Source: Spiribacter halobius
Lineage (GTDB): Bacteria; Pseudomonadota; Gammaproteobacteria; Nitrococcales; Nitrococcaceae
Assembly: GCF_020883455.1 (NCBI RefSeq)
Contig: NZ_CP086615.1
Coordinates: 2,604,001-2,668,000 of the forward strand
Length of the DNA: 64,000 nucleotides
Reading direction: 5' to 3'
Position 1 is the first letter of the stretch. Each line of letters opens with the position of its first letter. The notes under the pieces were generated by a model. That model did no database searches and was not told the origin of the DNA. It worked only from the letters and a program-made list of their open reading frames with translations. The translations under genes were made by a program, and so were the position numbers. This document shows positions 62,768 to 64,000 of this stretch, piece by piece.

Positions 62768-63390
62768 GCCGCACTCCCCAGGCGGTCGCGCTGGCCGTGG
62801 ATCACCTCCACCAGCTTCAGCGATTCCTGTTCCATGTCCACCACCAGGGCATCCACCTTGCCGCGCAGGTAGCGATAGGCGATCAGGCTCGGTATCGCCA
62901 CGACCAGCCCGGCGGCGGTGGTGATCAGCGCCTCGGAGATGCCCCCGGCAAGCGCCGCGGCATCACCCAGCCCCTGGGCGCTGATGGCGGCGAAGACCTT
63001 GATCATGCCGATGACCGTGCCCAGCAGACCGAGCAGCGGCGTGATCGCGGCGATGGTGCCGAGGGTGTTGAGGTAGCGTTCCAGGCCGTGGGCCTCGTGG
63101 CGGCCCGCGTCCTCGATGCTCTCCATCATGATCTCGCGATCATGGTGCATGTTGACCAGGCCGGCGGCGATCACGCGCCCGAGGGGCGAACCGGCGCGGA
63201 TCTCCCGCAGCTGGTTCGCGTCCAGGGCGTCGTTCTTGACCTTGTGCCAGACCTGCGCGACCAGATGTCGCGGGATGATGCGGCCGCGCTGCAGCGCCCA
63301 CATGCGCTCGGCGAACAGCGCCACGGCCAGCACGGAGCACACGACGATAGGCAGCATTACCCAGCCGCCCGCAATGATCAGTTCCCACAC
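62764..63390 (-). CDS. exbB: MotA/TolQ/ExbB-type proton channel protein
   Basis: 208 aa with three hydrophobic helices: near 5-28 (GGWVMLPIVVCSVLAVALFAE), 105-130 (LGTIAAITPLLGLLGTVIGMIKVF) and 150-175 (EALITTAAGLVVAIPSLIAYRYL), as in ExbB/TolQ. Partner of the downstream exbD gene; together they form an inner-membrane proton-driven motor. Start overlaps comEC by 13 nt, so it is translated from the same message. Confidence 0.92.
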   Translation of the reverse strand: MWELIIAGGWVMLPIVVCSVLAVALFAERMWALQRGRIIPRHLVAQVWHKVKNDALDANQLREIRAGSPLGRVIAAGLVNMHHDREIMMESIEDAGRHEAHGLERYLNTLGTIAAITPLLGLLGTVIGMIKVFAAISAQGLGDAAALAGGISEALITTAAGLVVAIPSLIAYRYLRGKVDALVVDMEQESLKLVEVIHGQRDRLGSAA

Positions 63391-64000
63391 GGCAGTTCGC
63401 CCGTTCCCTGAGGAGGCCCCAACAGATCGGCCGGAGCATAATGGATTTGCTCGCCACCCCGAAAGCGAAGGCGTCGCAGGTCTTCATGCAGCCAGCCGGC
63501 CCGGCGGCGCCGTTCGTCGCCGAGCCAGCGCACGCCTTCCGGCCCCAGCCGGAAGCGCGCAGCCCCCGTGCGGCCAAGGTCATGCACCCGCGCCCCGGCG
63601 CACCGCAGCCGTCGCAGCGTCTCGGGGGACGGCAGGCCGTAGGCGTTGCGGAAGCCGGCGGAGACCACGGCATGCCGTGGCCGCGTCACCGCCAGCAGCG
63701 CCGGCCCGCCGCTGCCGGCGCTGCCATGATGCGGCACCTCCAGCACGTCCACCGGCGCCGCGAGCGTTTCGGCCAGCCAGGACTCCGCCGCGCCTTCCAC
63801 GTCCCCGGTGAACAGCACACGGCCGCCGTCCGTCGCCACGGCGAGAATGCAGGAGGCCGCATTGCCGGCCCACGCGTGGCCGGCGGGCGGCCCGAGCACG
63901 TCAAAGGCCACGCCATCCCGCTCCCAGCGCTGGCCCCGGTGGCAGCGGCTGACGGCGACGTCGCCGGGCAGCGCCTCGCCGGCGATGACACGGCCGATGT
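63378..64000 (-). CDS. comEC: ComEC/Rec2 DNA uptake protein, C-terminal part
   Basis: Partial: the last 207 codons, the rest lies beyond the right edge. This is the metallo-beta-lactamase-like domain that follows the ComEC channel: RWERDGVAFDVLGPP, NAASCILAV, VLFTGDVEGAAE and VLEVPHHGSAGSGG with the metal-binding His pair; AVVSAGFRNAYGLPSPETL follows. The last 60 residues are a winged basic tail. ComEC carries single-stranded DNA across the inner membrane during natural transformation. The frame continues without stop to the edge, so no start is visible here. Confidence 0.9.
   Translation of the reverse strand, partial: IGRVIAGEALPGDVAVSRCHRGQRWERDGVAFDVLGPPAGHAWAGNAASCILAVATDGGRVLFTGDVEGAAESWLAETLAAPVDVLEVPHHGSAGSGGPALLAVTRPRHAVVSAGFRNAYGLPSPETLRRLRCAGARVHDLGRTGAARFRLGPEGVRWLGDERRRRAGWLHEDLRRLRFRGGEQIHYAPADLLGPPQGTGELPCGN

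Overview
The window is about 70% GC, coding-dense DNA. Its second half has the gammaproteobacterial core order comEC-exbB-exbD-msbA-lpxK-kdsB / rne / rluC / maf / yceD-rpmF-plsX-fabHDG-acpP-fabF-pabC-mltG-tmk-holB-pilZ-tatD. That order, the lipid A genes and a pilZ gene between holB and tatD point to a Gram-negative gammaproteobacterium. A high-GC member of the Chromatiales/Ectothiorhodospiraceae is my best guess, but this is inference from synteny and composition only.

Region 1 (1-21.2 kb, all minus strand) is a type VI secretion system (T6SS) operon. In transcription order it reads tssA, tssB, tssC, hcp, tssE, tssF, tssG, clpV, a 93-aa unknown, tagH/fha, tssJ, tssK, tssL, tssM, a tagF-pppA fusion and a Ser/Thr kinase (ppkA-like) cut by the window edge. 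Genes are mostly joined by 4-nt or larger overlaps. Kinase, phosphatase, FHA protein and a TssL with a candidate phospho-threonine at residue 14 together suggest post-translational (threonine phosphorylation) control of firing.

Region 2 (21.4-32.5 kb) is the puncturing and cargo module of the T6SS. It holds vgrG, a DUF2169 protein fused to a long pentapeptide-repeat domain, a second almost wholly pentapeptide protein, a DUF3540 protein and a DUF4150 (PAAR-like) protein, all in one minus-strand operon. It is bracketed by two plus-strand genes of unclear role. One is a GT4-GT2 double glycosyltransferase converging on the PAAR-like gene. The other is divergent from vgrG and has a His-Gly / Ala-Cys pattern like clan CD (caspase-type) peptidases. 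No classical toxin or immunity gene is visible, so these two and the pentapeptide proteins are the candidates for cargo or accessory function.

Region 3 (32.7-40.8 kb, plus strand) is a loose set: an autotransporter-type beta-barrel protein, two small SAM methyltransferases, a GAF-PAS-PAS-GGDEF-EAL cyclic-di-GMP enzyme, a TraB/PrgY membrane protein and a class V aminotransferase.

Region 4 (40.8-54.6 kb) is the housekeeping cluster: fatty acid synthesis (plsX, fabH, fabD, fabG, acpP, fabF), folate (pabC), cell wall (mltG), DNA precursors and replication (tmk, holB), pilus assembly (pilZ), L32, YceD, Maf, SppA and RluC. Region 5 (54.6-64 kb) has rne with a long leader and strong terminator, then a low-molecular-weight phosphatase and the overlapping operon comEC-exbB-exbD-msbA-lpxK-kdsB for DNA uptake and lipid A/LPS core synthesis. 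Three intergenic inverted repeats made of 7-9-nt units lie at 39.4, 52.4 and 53.6 kb. I saw no rRNA, tRNA, CRISPR array, insertion sequence or phage gene.
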